This document shows, piece after piece, positions 1 through 7,780 of a stretch of 64,000 bases of DNA. The position numbers and the translations under genes are program-made. Under the pieces are notes generated by a model. It did no database searches. It saw nothing but the letters and a program-made list of their open reading frames with translations, and had not been told where the DNA came from. The stretch covers positions 3,684 through 67,683 of the forward strand of contig DIZW01000111.1 of the NCBI GenBank assembly GCA_002428015.1. The letters run 5' to 3'. Position 1 is the first letter of the stretch, and the number at the start of each line of letters is the position of its first letter. The DNA comes from Oxalobacteraceae bacterium UBA6018. GTDB taxonomy: Bacteria; Pseudomonadota; Gammaproteobacteria; Burkholderiales; Burkholderiaceae_D.

Positions 1-1532
1 AGTGATTCCGCTGGAGATAGGATAGAGCGTTCATGCTTCACCGCATTTAGCGCTTCAAGAACAGCCTTCTCGCGTATATCCGATGACGCATTCTCGAAAG
101 CAGTCCAATTGGAGAAGCCGGGTATCTCCAGAGGGGCTGTTACATTGCCAGCACTCACTATAAAAAGGATGGCATATTTCTCCGACAAGAAATCGAGGAG
201 CTTTGCAAGTGGGCTAACGAATCGGGTGAACGGTCGCCGAATGTCACCTATTGATAGGTTGATCAAAAATACAGTCGGTGCAGCGGCTTCCTCGCCCTCG
301 CTTCCTTTAATCCGAAGTATGGCTCGATACACAGTATCAACGATGAGCTTATCTCTATCCGACTGCTCAATCTCATTTTGGGGAGCGAGCATAAGGGGTC
401 GAACGTAAAGCGGGCGAGTAATTGGAGATTCCTGCGCGTTTAGATCGCCATGTAAAATGAGCGAAGCCATAGCCGTACCATGACGACGACTTGAGACGAC
501 CGCACGACTTTGAAGATCGTCTGGGTCATCTAGGATGAGACGATTTACAAGAAGTGCGTGAGCCTGAATCGGCACGCCATCAAGAAGAGCTGCGATTGGC
601 TGTTCGGTCGAAGGCCCAGCTGATCGTTCAAGGAGCGCGGGATTTTCAATCGGGTCAATTTCATCTGTGCCGACAAAGGTGCTTTGCGGCCGTAAGAACA
701 TTACGTCGTCGGCCAACGCCAAACGGACAGATCGTCTCTCCATCAAGTTGGCAATTTCTGAGGATGGGATGTCGATCAACGCGCCGTGGTACGCAATTTC
801 TGGAACAATGATTTGGTGAATAATTGTCCCGCCGATTTCCGTCATCAAATTGGAAAAATCTGTAGAGGTACGCTGTTGATGCGCAGGATTTTGGTGGAAC
901 CATAATTCCACCTCAGTGCGTACTGGCTGCCCTGGATTTCTGGCGCTTTCTTCACGCCAGAACATGATAGTTTCATCGGGGATTCGATCCTGCGGCCCCC
1001 AAGGACGTAAAATATGAAGCTGCTCGAATAAATGTGCGAACGGGGCAAAGCCGGCATCAAGGTGATGACCATCTTTCCAGCGATCCCATAAACTCAACAA
1101 TTGTCCTAGCGCTTGGACATCTGGCATTGCCAAGTAAAACCGTCCTGCTACGGCTTTGTCTGTGCGATCCAACCCTTCCTTTCCCTTGCGCTTGTCTTTC
1201 ACTGCAAAGTTTTCATTCGGTTCAAAATCAGACTCGGATTCGGCCATAATTTCCAAACCTTCGATCCGAACTGCTGCCCGCAAGAAGTCGGTTATTGTTC
1301 CCGCTATTTCAAAAACAATCACTCGGTCAGGCGCAAGACTGGTGGGGTCACTGCGAAGCTCCATGTCAGATCTCGTTCCGTCGAATACCTCACGTAGTCG
1401 ATTAAAAGTTGGCCCAAAATGAGTGACTTGATATTGCTTCGTTGGTAGGCGAGGTTTCTCTCCTCCGCCAAAGCCCTTTGGCGGAGAAATGCGTTCAGGA
1501 CTTGGAAGAATTAGTAGCGGACGCTTCGCCAT
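1..1532 (-). CDS. S8 (subtilisin-like) serine peptidase, C-terminus outside window
   Basis: The reading frame stays open from ATG 1532 to the left edge, so at least 510 residues are present and the catalytic Ser lies outside. Visible motifs are the Asp box LLDGVPIQAH (D318), the His box RRHGTAMAS (H351) and the oxyanion segment IVSAGNV (N463). The N-terminus MAKRPLLILPSPERISPPKG is typical of a subtilase group paired with an AAA+ ATPase. There is no signal peptide, so it probably acts in the cytoplasm. The first 38 bp overlap the ATPase gene. ATG 1532 is preferred over ATG 1538 because GGAG lies 7 nt upstream of it. About 310 residues precede the catalytic Asp, an unusually long non-catalytic N-terminal part. 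A role in stress or phage defence is inferred from context only. Confidence 0.85.
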   Translation of the reverse strand, partial: MAKRPLLILPSPERISPPKGFGGGEKPRLPTKQYQVTHFGPTFNRLREVFDGTRSDMELRSDPTSLAPDRVIVFEIAGTITDFLRAAVRIEGLEIMAESESDFEPNENFAVKDKRKGKEGLDRTDKAVAGRFYLAMPDVQALGQLLSLWDRWKDGHHLDAGFAPFAHLFEQLHILRPWGPQDRIPDETIMFWREESARNPGQPVRTEVELWFHQNPAHQQRTSTDFSNLMTEIGGTIIHQIIVPEIAYHGALIDIPSSEIANLMERRSVRLALADDVMFLRPQSTFVGTDEIDPIENPALLERSAGPSTEQPIAALLDGVPIQAHALLVNRLILDDPDDLQSRAVVSSRRHGTAMASLILHGDLNAQESPITRPLYVRPLMLAPQNEIEQSDRDKLIVDTVYRAILRIKGSEGEEAAAPTVFLINLSIGDIRRPFTRFVSPLAKLLDFLSEKYAILFIVSAGNVTAPLEIPGFSNWTAFENASSDIREKAVLEALNAVKHERSILSPAES

Positions 1533-2526
1533 CGACATGCTCCTGGTTTATTGTGCTGGTGCCACGAGCTTGCGACGACCAAATTACAAGCTGCTCGGAA
1601 ACGATGGTTTTTACGCTTGTCTCGCCCAGTGAGAGCGCATGCCGACGACGAATATCAAGACAAAATTCTTCTGCTTCAGCGTAACTGATTGGCCCAAGTT
1701 GCTTAGCAATACGACTTGCAGGTTGTCCTAGCGACTGATTAATCCGCTGTGCAAAAATTTCAATGTATACGGCAAGGGCCTTTGGTGTTGGAAGGGGTAA
1801 CGTGAGTCTCAATTGAAACCGTCGCCAGGCCGCACGGTCAAGTAACTCAGGATGATTTGTCGCCGCAGCGATAATTGTATAGCTCGGCAATTCGTCCATC
1901 TGCATCAATAAAGACGTAACGACACGTTTAATCTCGCCCGTTTCATGGATATCTCCGCGTTCTTTTCCGATTGCGTCAAACTCGTCGAAAAATAGAACGC
2001 AGGGTGTTGTGCGAGCATAGTCAAAAACTCGTTTTAAGCGACTCGCGGTCTCACCGAGATAGCTTCCTATCATGGACTCATAGCGCACGACCAACAGTGG
2101 CACTGCAACCGCCTCCGCAATCGCTTCGGCAAGACTGGTTTTTCCTGTTCCAGGTGGCCCAACAAGGAGAACGCGGTGTCTTGGCTCCAGCCCATGAGCA
2201 CGCAGAAGATCGGCACGATGCTGTTCTTCAACAAGTTGGTTAATGCCTAGGCGACAAGCTTCTGGAAGGATAAGGTCATCGAGTCGCCGACGAGGAATAG
2301 TTTCGGCGATAAAGTCGCGTCCACGCGGAGATAGATCCATTGTCGGCGCAACGGCATGCGAACTATCGGAATTCGTCTGAAGAAGTCGAGCCAGTCGATC
2401 AGCGAGCACGCCATGCTGCTTCGCCCGTTCTTCAGCGATGATCGCTTCGGTCGCAACACGCACACCGCGTCTGTCTCCGGTATTTCCTGCTTTCACTAGT
2501 GCGACAAGCAAATCACTTCGAGCCAT
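1495..2526 (-). CDS. AAA+ ATPase paired with the S8 peptidase
   Basis: A 343-residue AAA+ ATPase of the central-domain (CDC48/spastin-like) type. The sequence shows Walker A GPPGTGKT (123-130), Walker B FFDEFD (179-184), a sensor-1 Asn in AATNHPE (N224) and candidate arginine fingers in AAWRRF (R235/R236). Residues 1-75 form a helical region without a known motif. ATG 2526 is chosen because it sits 14 bp inside the end of the upstream RHH gene and the MARSDLL start fits the family. The frame could be extended to 2628, but that reads through the RHH gene. It likely remodels or delivers substrates to the downstream protease, or controls it, in an RHH-ATPase-protease operon. The partner role is inferred from gene fusion-like adjacency. 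Confidence 0.85.
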   Translation of the reverse strand: MARSDLLVALVKAGNTGDRRGVRVATEAIIAEERAKQHGVLADRLARLLQTNSDSSHAVAPTMDLSPRGRDFIAETIPRRRLDDLILPEACRLGINQLVEEQHRADLLRAHGLEPRHRVLLVGPPGTGKTSLAEAIAEAVAVPLLVVRYESMIGSYLGETASRLKRVFDYARTTPCVLFFDEFDAIGKERGDIHETGEIKRVVTSLLMQMDELPSYTIIAAATNHPELLDRAAWRRFQLRLTLPLPTPKALAVYIEIFAQRINQSLGQPASRIAKQLGPISYAEAEEFCLDIRRRHALSLGETSVKTIVSEQLVIWSSQARGTSTINQEHVDGEASATNSSKS

Positions 2527-2701
2527 GCGAACCTTTCTCGCCATCTCGCTGTAGCTTCTCGATCGCTGCCTCGATAAGCCAAGAATTGCGGGAAACAGGC
2601 ACAACTCGACTCTGCAAATCACGATCAATTTGCAGAATTACTGACTCTGGTAAACGTACGGTTACGGGCACCCTGGGAAGGGCGGAATTACGCTTGCTCA
2701 T
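2513..2701 (-). CDS. Ribbon-helix-helix (CopG/Arc-like) DNA-binding protein
   Basis: A 62-residue basic protein. Its segment VPVTVRLPESVILQIDRDLQ followed by an SRNSWLIEAAIEKLQ helix has the pattern of a ribbon-helix-helix repressor: a beta strand with alternating polar residues, then helix A, a turn, and helix B. It is the first gene of the leftward operon and overlaps the ATPase start by 14 bp. A perfect 10-bp inverted repeat lies 22 bp upstream of its start codon, so it is a good candidate autoregulator of the protease-ATPase pair. It resembles antitoxin-type RHH proteins, but the partner genes are not a classical toxin. Confidence 0.7.
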   Translation of the reverse strand: MSKRNSALPRVPVTVRLPESVILQIDRDLQSRVVPVSRNSWLIEAAIEKLQRDGEKGSHGSK

Positions 2702-2723
2702 ATGGAGCCGTCACTTTATGGTT

Positions 2724-2752
2724 CATAGTGACATCATACTGGTGTCACTATG
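2724..2752. promoter_or_regulatory. Palindromic operator candidate for the RHH protein
   Basis: CATAGTGACA (2724-2733) and its exact reverse complement TGTCACTATG (2743-2752) are separated by 9 bp. The site lies just upstream of the RHH start at 2701, where the promoter of the leftward operon should be. RHH proteins typically bind such repeats. Binding is inferred. Confidence 0.55.
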
Positions 2753-2811
2753 CAAGTGGCAATCCCCATTTTGATATATTTGTAACTTACTCGGGGTTTA
2801 CGGTTCATTGG

Positions 2812-2869
2812 AACGGTTATGGAAAGCTTTGCATAACCGTTCTTATGGAAAGCATATTGTTATGGAAAG
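2812..2869. repeat. Left compound end repeat: near-palindrome plus TTATGGAAAG copies
   Basis: AACGGTTATG (2812-2821) and CATAACCGTT (2832-2841) form an almost perfect 30-bp palindrome around GAAAGCTTTG. TTATGGAAAG occurs three times in direct orientation (2817-2826, 2843-2852, 2860-2869). The block CCGTTCTTATGGAAAG (2837-2852), then 7 bp, then TTATGGAAAG recurs in inverted orientation at 7837-7869. Together the two blocks frame the 5-kb ubiquitin-like cassette and look like transposon or recombinase end sites. Confidence 0.7.
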
Positions 2870-2985
2870 AGCTGGCGGTGATGCACGGTCCCCAGCCCGG
2901 CCCGGCTTGCCATCGAGTGCAAATTCGCTCCACATAACGCGCAGCTACTGTAGCCGGAGTGCGGGCGCTTTCCGAAGGTGGCGAT

Positions 2986-3019
2986 CCTGTCCCCGTCGAG
3001 TACAATCGACGGGGACAGG
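2986..3019. repeat. Perfect 14-bp inverted repeat, strong hairpin
   Basis: CCTGTCCCCGTCGA (2986-2999) and TCGACGGGGACAGG (3006-3019) flank a 6-nt loop. There is no T-run after it on either strand, so a standard Rho-independent terminator is unlikely. It lies inside the repeat-bounded segment, about 90 bp upstream of the small interrupted gene. It could be a regulatory hairpin or a protein-binding palindrome. Confidence 0.55.
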
Positions 3020-3219
3020 TCGGCAGGCAGACACCATCCGGCATCACCAACGGCAGCACCCGGCCAAAAGCAGACGATCACGCGAACACAGTGGAGTCAA
3101 GAATATGACGTTACAAAGATTTGGCAGCTTGGGAGTCAGCGATGGGGATCTTGTTAGTTTGCATCATTACGGCCTATATTTTGATGTTGCTTTGGGCAAC
3201 TCTGCTCGGGAAGCGCTAG

Positions 3220-4432
3220 GGAACCGCTGATTTATTGCTGAGTTCGCACCGCCGTACCCGCTGTGCTGGCACAATAGCGCATCGAATTTTTTCGCACTCA
3301 AAATGAAGCAAACGAGTTTTTCGGACATCGAGTTCGCCAGCAAGAAGAGGCTGACACGGCGCGAGCGTTTCCTCGCAGAGATCGAAGCGGCGACACCGTG
3401 GCCAGCGTTGGTTGCTGCGCTGCTGCCGCACTATCCGAAGGGAGACGGTCGCGGTCGTCCGCCGATTGGCTTGGAGCGGATGCTGCGCATGTACATCGCC
3501 CAGCAATGCCTCGGCTTGTCGGATGAAGGCATCGAGGATGCGATCTATGACATCCAATCGGTGCGCAATTTTGTTGGCATCGATCTGACGCATGAGTCTG
3601 CGCCCGACGCCACAACGCTGCTCAAGTTCCGTCGCTTGCTTGAAGCGAATGACCTGACGCGCACAGTCTTCAATGAAATCAACGGGCACTTGGCCAGCAA
3701 AGGTCTAACGATGCGCGAAGGCACCATCGTGGACGCCACCTTGATCGCCGCGCCGCCCTCGACTAAGAACCGTGACAAGGAACGCGATCCTGAGATGCAT
3801 CAGTCGATGAAGGGCAACGACTGGCACTTTGGCATGAAGGCGCACATTGGTGTGGACATGGCCACCGGCCTGGTCCATTCCGTCGTCGGCACCGCCGGCA
3901 ACGTGGCCGACGTGACACAGGCGCACGCGCTGCTGCACGGCGGCGAGAAGGCCGTACTGGGCGACGCCGGCTATCAAGGTGTCGCAAAGCGCGAGGAGAA
4001 TGCGGGCAAAAGCATTGATTGGCATACGGCCATGCGTCCCGGCAAGCGTAAGGTCCTCAAGAAGAACCCGCTGGGCCGCGCGATCGAAAAGCTGGAGAGG
4101 ACGAAGGCCAGCGTGCGCGCCAAGGTTGAGCATTGCTTCCATGTCGTGAAGTGCCTGTTCAAACATCGTAAGACGCGCTACCGCGGCCTGGCCAAGAACA
4201 ACGCGCAGTTGTTCACCCTGTTCGGCTTGGCAAATCTGGTGCTGGCCCGCAGGTACTTGGGGAGCGTGCACACCCAAGTTGCGCCTGCAGTATGAAGCAA
4301 GGCGAGGAATCGCCACAAAAACCTCAGATAGCGGCTCTGCAGGGGCAGAAAAACGACTGGGTTCGAAAAACCGTCGCGGCCGGCGCCAATTTCGATTTTT
4401 ACCCGGCCAAACCCGAATTGTTCAGCGGTTCC
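3220..4432 (+). mobile_element. Complete IS5-family insertion sequence with CTAG target duplication
   Basis: The 1213-bp element begins GGAACCGCTGA (3220) and ends TCAGCGGTTCC (4432), giving 11-bp perfect terminal inverted repeats. It is flanked by the 4-bp direct repeat CTAG (3216-3219 and 4433-4436), the YTAR-type target of the IS5 group. It carries one intact transposase gene. Clean ends and an intact gene suggest a recent insertion. The insertion splits the small gene at 3105. Confidence 0.9.
3303..4295 (+). CDS. IS5-family transposase
   Basis: A 330-residue DDE transposase of usual length for the IS5 group. The N-terminal DUF772-type domain contains the GIEDAIYDIQSVRNFVGID segment. Likely catalytic acids are in TIVDATLI (first D), VLGDAGYQG (second D) and the C-terminal RAKVEHCFHVVK segment (E). 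It encodes the cut-and-paste enzyme of the surrounding element, appears full length, and needs no frameshift. The long antisense frames over it are shadows. Confidence 0.93.
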   Translation: MKQTSFSDIEFASKKRLTRRERFLAEIEAATPWPALVAALLPHYPKGDGRGRPPIGLERMLRMYIAQQCLGLSDEGIEDAIYDIQSVRNFVGIDLTHESAPDATTLLKFRRLLEANDLTRTVFNEINGHLASKGLTMREGTIVDATLIAAPPSTKNRDKERDPEMHQSMKGNDWHFGMKAHIGVDMATGLVHSVVGTAGNVADVTQAHALLHGGEKAVLGDAGYQGVAKREENAGKSIDWHTAMRPGKRKVLKKNPLGRAIEKLERTKASVRAKVEHCFHVVKCLFKHRKTRYRGLAKNNAQLFTLFGLANLVLARRYLGSVHTQVAPAV

Positions 4433-4474
4433 CTAGAAAGTGTCGATGGTCTATTTGAAGACAGAATGGGTTGA

Positions 4475-4671
4475 CGTTGGGTAATTTAATCACCCACGAT
4501 ATACAAAATGCAATATCTCAGATATGATTGCCGGACGAATAGCCCCTGAGCAATGTTGAAGTCCTAGTTGGAATCATTGCACTAGTACCCGATTACCACC
4601 CGCTTCATCGTCGCCCTCTATGCTCGAAGTCGGCATGAGCGAACCGCTGACGCGTTGATAAGGAGCATCAA
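4475..4671 (+). promoter_or_regulatory. Leader and promoter region of the ubiquitin-like operon
   Basis: This 197-bp non-coding stretch is AT-richer than its surroundings and ends in a strong ribosome binding site (AAGGAG, 6 nt before ATG 4672). An imperfect palindrome GGGTAATTTAATCACCC lies at 4489-4505. No regulator gene is adjacent on this strand. A promoter is presumed here, but no clear -35/-10 pair can be fixed by eye. The IS upstream could also supply transcription. Confidence 0.4.
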
Positions 4672-4941
4672 ATGGCTAAGGACGAAGACAAGGAAATCCA
4701 CCTGAAGGTGGTGGTGAACGGTAAAGTAGTTCCGTTAAAGGCAGAGCAGTCCGTGCTCCTCGGTTCACTTATTTTCGAGGCGCTAGACAAGGCGAAGGTC
4801 GCCGACAAATCCGACCTCGATCGTTGGATCTTCACGAACGAAGCCGGCACACAACTAGACAAGAGTCAGAAGGTGGGCAGCTTTAGCTTCGCGCACAACC
4901 AAGAAGTTTTCCTGAATTTAAGCGCTGGCGTCGTGGGCTGA
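4672..4941 (+). CDS. Ubiquitin-like modifier of a bacterial conjugation (Bil/Bub-type) system
   Basis: An 89-residue single beta-grasp protein. The pattern HLKVVVNGKVV, a tight turn, the helix LIFEALDKA, then WIFTNEAGTQLD and EVFLNLSAGVVG matches the DUF2604/multi-ubiquitin family. It ends directly in Gly, so the mature tail is already exposed and no processing cut is required. The tail is GVVG rather than the usual di-glycine. Only one Ubl domain is present, whereas eukaryotic ISG15 has two. It is the first of four tightly packed genes (Ubl, E2, JAMM, E1). In related defence systems the modifier is attached to phage structural proteins; that target is inferred here. Confidence 0.82.
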   Translation: MAKDEDKEIHLKVVVNGKVVPLKAEQSVLLGSLIFEALDKAKVADKSDLDRWIFTNEAGTQLDKSQKVGSFSFAHNQEVFLNLSAGVVG

Positions 4942-4946
4942 GGCGG

Positions 4947-5576
4947 GTGTACGCAGATCCTGAAGTCGTTCGCCGCAAGGTCGAACGCGAGATTGCCGCA
5001 TATTTCGAACGGCAGGACCATTACCGTTCCCGCGGAATCTGGGTTTTGCAGTACGATTTCCCGCAGCTGTTAGTGGCATTCATCGCGCCCAAGATCAAGC
5101 CGCACCCAATTGCCGCCTTCGGGGTTCTAGTGGACATGAGCAATTACGATGTTGAGCCGCCGTCGCTGCAATTCGTCAACCCGTTCACGCGTGAGCCGTT
5201 GGCATTCAAAGATGTCCCCACGCGGCTCGTGCGGGTACGCTTGGAAAACGTCCCGGGGCAGCTTCCCCCGGGTGTGGCGCCGCCGCCTGGCGTTCCAAAC
5301 GGTGTCATCCAGCAACTGCAGTACCATGATGAACTACTGCAGGGTTCAGACGAGGAGCCGCCGTTCATGTGCCTGCAAGGAGTGCGCGAGTACCACGCAA
5401 ACCCAGCCCATACAGGTGATTCTTGGTGGCTGTATCGCAGCAAGGGGGCCGGTAGCCTCTTGCGCTTGCTGGACGTAATTTCTCGATTTGGCACCGAGGC
5501 CATGCGAGAGCAGCAATTCCATATGCAATTCGTCCCTGGCCCTATACGGTCCGACTACCCTACGGAGCCGGCATGA
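4947..5576 (+). CDS. E2-like ubiquitin-conjugating protein
   Basis: A 209-residue protein starting at GTG 4947, five bp after the Ubl stop, with GGCGG-type spacing and no better ATG. Residues 60-80 (FGVLVDMSNYDVEPPSLQF) resemble the E2 central strand, and PFMCLQGVREYH places a Cys at 142 in the context of an E2 active site (compare G-x-x-C-L). His150 and the SWWLYR segment (159-164) follow, as seen in prokaryotic E2 families. It should accept the modifier as a thioester from the E1-like protein and pass it to a target. Its end overlaps the JAMM gene by 4 bp (ATGA). The exact E2 subfamily cannot be fixed by eye. Confidence 0.75.
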   Translation: MYADPEVVRRKVEREIAAYFERQDHYRSRGIWVLQYDFPQLLVAFIAPKIKPHPIAAFGVLVDMSNYDVEPPSLQFVNPFTREPLAFKDVPTRLVRVRLENVPGQLPPGVAPPPGVPNGVIQQLQYHDELLQGSDEEPPFMCLQGVREYHANPAHTGDSWWLYRSKGAGSLLRLLDVISRFGTEAMREQQFHMQFVPGPIRSDYPTEPA

Positions 5577-6058
5577 CCGAACTTGCCGACGTCACTGAGC
5601 TACGCGTCCCCTTACAGGTGATTATTGACGGCTATGAGTTCATGCGCTCTGCTGGCCGCATGCGTCTTGAAGGGATGGTTCTATGGGCAGGCAATCAACG
5701 GGACACTATTTTCACTGTTACGGAACTCATTGTTCCAAAGCAGAAAGGCCTGAGTACAGCGGACGGAGTCTGCGCCATTGTCGATGCTAACGAGCTCGCG
5801 CGGCTGAACATGCACCTGTACAGAAATTCGCTTGAGCTTGTAGCGCAGGTGCACACGCATCCTACTGAGGCGTACCACTCTTCTACCGATGACGAGTACG
5901 CCATCGCGACGACTATCGGCTGCTTCTCCATTGTCGTTCCTAACTTCGCTGTCATAAATTACGCACTGGCCCAGTGCGCCGTTTACAGGCTTAACGTCGG
6001 CGCTAAGTGGATGGAGGTCGATGAGTCCCAGGCCCCAAACCGTATCGTGGTGATTTAA
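5573..6058 (+). CDS. JAMM/MPN (Mov34/PAD-1) isopeptidase
   Basis: A 161-residue JAB-domain metalloprotease. The complete zinc motif is visible: E33 in RLEGMVLWAG, H94 and H96 in VHTHP, then S104 and D107 in the H-x-H-P-x6-S-x-x-D pattern. The protein should therefore be an active deconjugating enzyme that removes the modifier from targets. Because the Ubl already ends in Gly, removal rather than maturation is the likely job. It overlaps the E2 gene by 4 bp and the E1 gene by 1 nt (TAATG), which indicates translational coupling. Confidence 0.88.
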   Translation: MTELADVTELRVPLQVIIDGYEFMRSAGRMRLEGMVLWAGNQRDTIFTVTELIVPKQKGLSTADGVCAIVDANELARLNMHLYRNSLELVAQVHTHPTEAYHSSTDDEYAIATTIGCFSIVVPNFAVINYALAQCAVYRLNVGAKWMEVDESQAPNRIVVI

Positions 6059-7602
6059 TGGCTTTAGCAGAGTATTTCGAGCGCAACGCGCAGGCGGCGG
6101 CCGCCCTCATACAAGGTTTCGACGCGAGCTTACTCGGCGCCCGGCTTAAATCCGAGGTTATCGGGGTTGCATTCGATGGAAACGCTGAACGCAGCAGCGA
6201 GGGACAGGCCGGCCTGGACTTGTGCCTTCGCCTTCTCAGTCGCCTTTATCCGAAGTTGGCCATTGTCGGACTGCCGGGCAGCAAACCTTCTACGCTTAGG
6301 AAGTTGTGCGCCCTAGCGCGCGACGTTAACCCCCGTATTGAATTAGAGAGCAACGTCTCCAAATCGACAAAGCTGCTGGTCTTTGGAAAGACCCGTGTGA
6401 CGGGCTTTCTAAAGGCGAAGGGCTACGTTTGGTATGTCGGCTCGGACAACTGGATTGCGAAGCTCTCAATGGCCGCCCCTGTCGGTAGCGGCTCAAGTAA
6501 CAATCCCCTGGCGGCCGGCGTCGCGGCATGTATTGCGGCAGCGAACGTCTTTCGCGCAGTGTTCGTCGAGGAGCTTGGCCAAGCCGCCTTGGACACCGAG
6601 GTTGCAATGTCGCTTTTGGATTTACGTTCAGAGTCTGCTGGCATGGCTAATCCTCGACTGGGCCCCGTCAGACTTGACGATGTCCACCTGGTAGGCGCTG
6701 GAGCCATTGGCAATGGAGTGCTCTGGGCGCTTTCGCGCATGGCCTGCGAAGGCACTCTGCACGTCGTTGACCCCGAGGCCGTGACGGATAGCAATTTGCA
6801 ACGTTACGTGATGCTGACAGCGGGCGACCAGACGAAGAAGAAAGCAGAGCTCGCCATGAGCTGGCTCAAAAGCGTCGGGTCTGGCCTGAAGGTGGAACCA
6901 CATGTGGCCAAATGGTCAGAGCATGTGGCGACGCGGCCGGAGTATAAAGTGCAGACCGTTGTCAGCGCGGTCGATTCCGCAAGGGCCCGCATCGAAATCC
7001 AAGCCAGCCTGCCGCGGTCCATTCTCAACGGCTGGACCCAGCGAGGCGAAGCGGGGGTCTCTCGGCACAAGTTCCTAAGCGACCTGGCTTGCCTTGCTTG
7101 CTTATACTTGCCCACCGGCGAAGCGCCGAGCGAAGACCTCATCATTTCTCGCGCGCTCCGATTGGGGGAGCACGAGCCCACAGTCCGCGAGGTTCGACGC
7201 CGGCTCGTGCTCAAGATACCGACCGAACGCGCATTCCTGGAGCAAATCGCAAACGCAGCGGGTCTTGAAATCCAGAAGCTCTTGAGCTTCGAGAACCGTC
7301 TGCTTCGCGACCTGTACGTCGAAGGGGTTTGCGGTGGCGCGGTTATGGAGTTCCACGACGCTGCATTGCAGGTCAAAGCTGAGGTTCCTATGGGCTTTCA
7401 ATCGGCTCTGTCCGGCATTCTCTTGGCAGCAGAACTAGCGCGACCTGCGCCGTTGAGGACGAACGTGACTCAGATAGATTTGCTGAGCACATTTCCGGAG
7501 CGGCCTGGGCACAATCGAGCAAAAACCACGGCCCCACCCTGCATTTGTCAGGACCAGGATTTTCTCGAGGTTTTTAAGTCGAAGTACGGAATCGAAGCGT
7601 AA
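6058..7602 (+). CDS. E1-like ThiF-family adenylyltransferase
   Basis: A 514-residue two-part protein. Residues 1-200 form a degenerate N-terminal half without a nucleotide motif. Residues 205-460 are a ThiF/MoeB-type adenylation domain with GAGAIG (213-218), the acid-rich HVVDPEAVTDSNLQR segment (D238, N246, R249) and the following lysines. A zinc site is suggested by CLAC (C345, C348) with CIC (C495, C497). C425 in EGVCGGAV is a candidate thioester Cys. It should adenylate the Ubl C-terminus and load the E2. It is the last gene of the operon. Confidence 0.85.
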   Translation: MALAEYFERNAQAAAALIQGFDASLLGARLKSEVIGVAFDGNAERSSEGQAGLDLCLRLLSRLYPKLAIVGLPGSKPSTLRKLCALARDVNPRIELESNVSKSTKLLVFGKTRVTGFLKAKGYVWYVGSDNWIAKLSMAAPVGSGSSNNPLAAGVAACIAAANVFRAVFVEELGQAALDTEVAMSLLDLRSESAGMANPRLGPVRLDDVHLVGAGAIGNGVLWALSRMACEGTLHVVDPEAVTDSNLQRYVMLTAGDQTKKKAELAMSWLKSVGSGLKVEPHVAKWSEHVATRPEYKVQTVVSAVDSARARIEIQASLPRSILNGWTQRGEAGVSRHKFLSDLACLACLYLPTGEAPSEDLIISRALRLGEHEPTVREVRRRLVLKIPTERAFLEQIANAAGLEIQKLLSFENRLLRDLYVEGVCGGAVMEFHDAALQVKAEVPMGFQSALSGILLAAELARPAPLRTNVTQIDLLSTFPERPGHNRAKTTAPPCICQDQDFLEVFKSKYGIEA

Positions 7603-7622
7603 GAACTATTGCCATTATCGAA

Positions 7623-7735
7623 AAATGGACGGCGACCTCTGGCCAGTCCAGCGAATTTTTTCGTCAGCAGAACGTGAAATGTGTAGCGCTTCGGCAGGAC
7701 GCCCGCCGTCCGCTACGGGGCGTAACCGTCCATTT
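7623..7735. repeat. 10-bp inverted repeat around a GC-rich stem downstream of the operon
   Basis: AAATGGACGG (7623-7632) is repeated in reverse complement as CCGTCCATTT (7726-7735). Inside lie the shorter pair GTAGCG and CGCTAC. The 113-bp block follows the E1 gene and contains no plausible gene. It could fold as a 3' structure or be the scar of a small element. Confidence 0.4.
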
Positions 7736-7780
7736 CAAAATTGTCACTGACATTGCCGCTGGTGGCGGGGCACTGGAATA

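Larger units (their letters stand above)
3105..4474 (+). pseudogene. Small 50-codon gene split by the IS5 element
   Basis: ATG 3105 has a good ribosome binding site (GGAG 8 nt upstream) and starts a frame that reads MTLQRFGSLGVSDGDL and onward, running into the IS at 3219. Removing the IS and one CTAG target copy joins codon CTA directly to GAA AGT GTC at 4437 in the same frame, and the gene then ends at TGA 4472-4474. The restored product is a 50-residue acidic protein ending LFEDRMG. No family was recognised. It lies upstream of the ubiquitin-like operon on the same strand and may have been its first gene or a leader. Confidence 0.6.

Noticed and set aside
2808..3230. 140-codon frame through the left end repeats
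   Set aside because: The early part crosses palindromes and the orphan hairpin. Only the portion from ATG 3105, with a ribosome site, looks like a gene.
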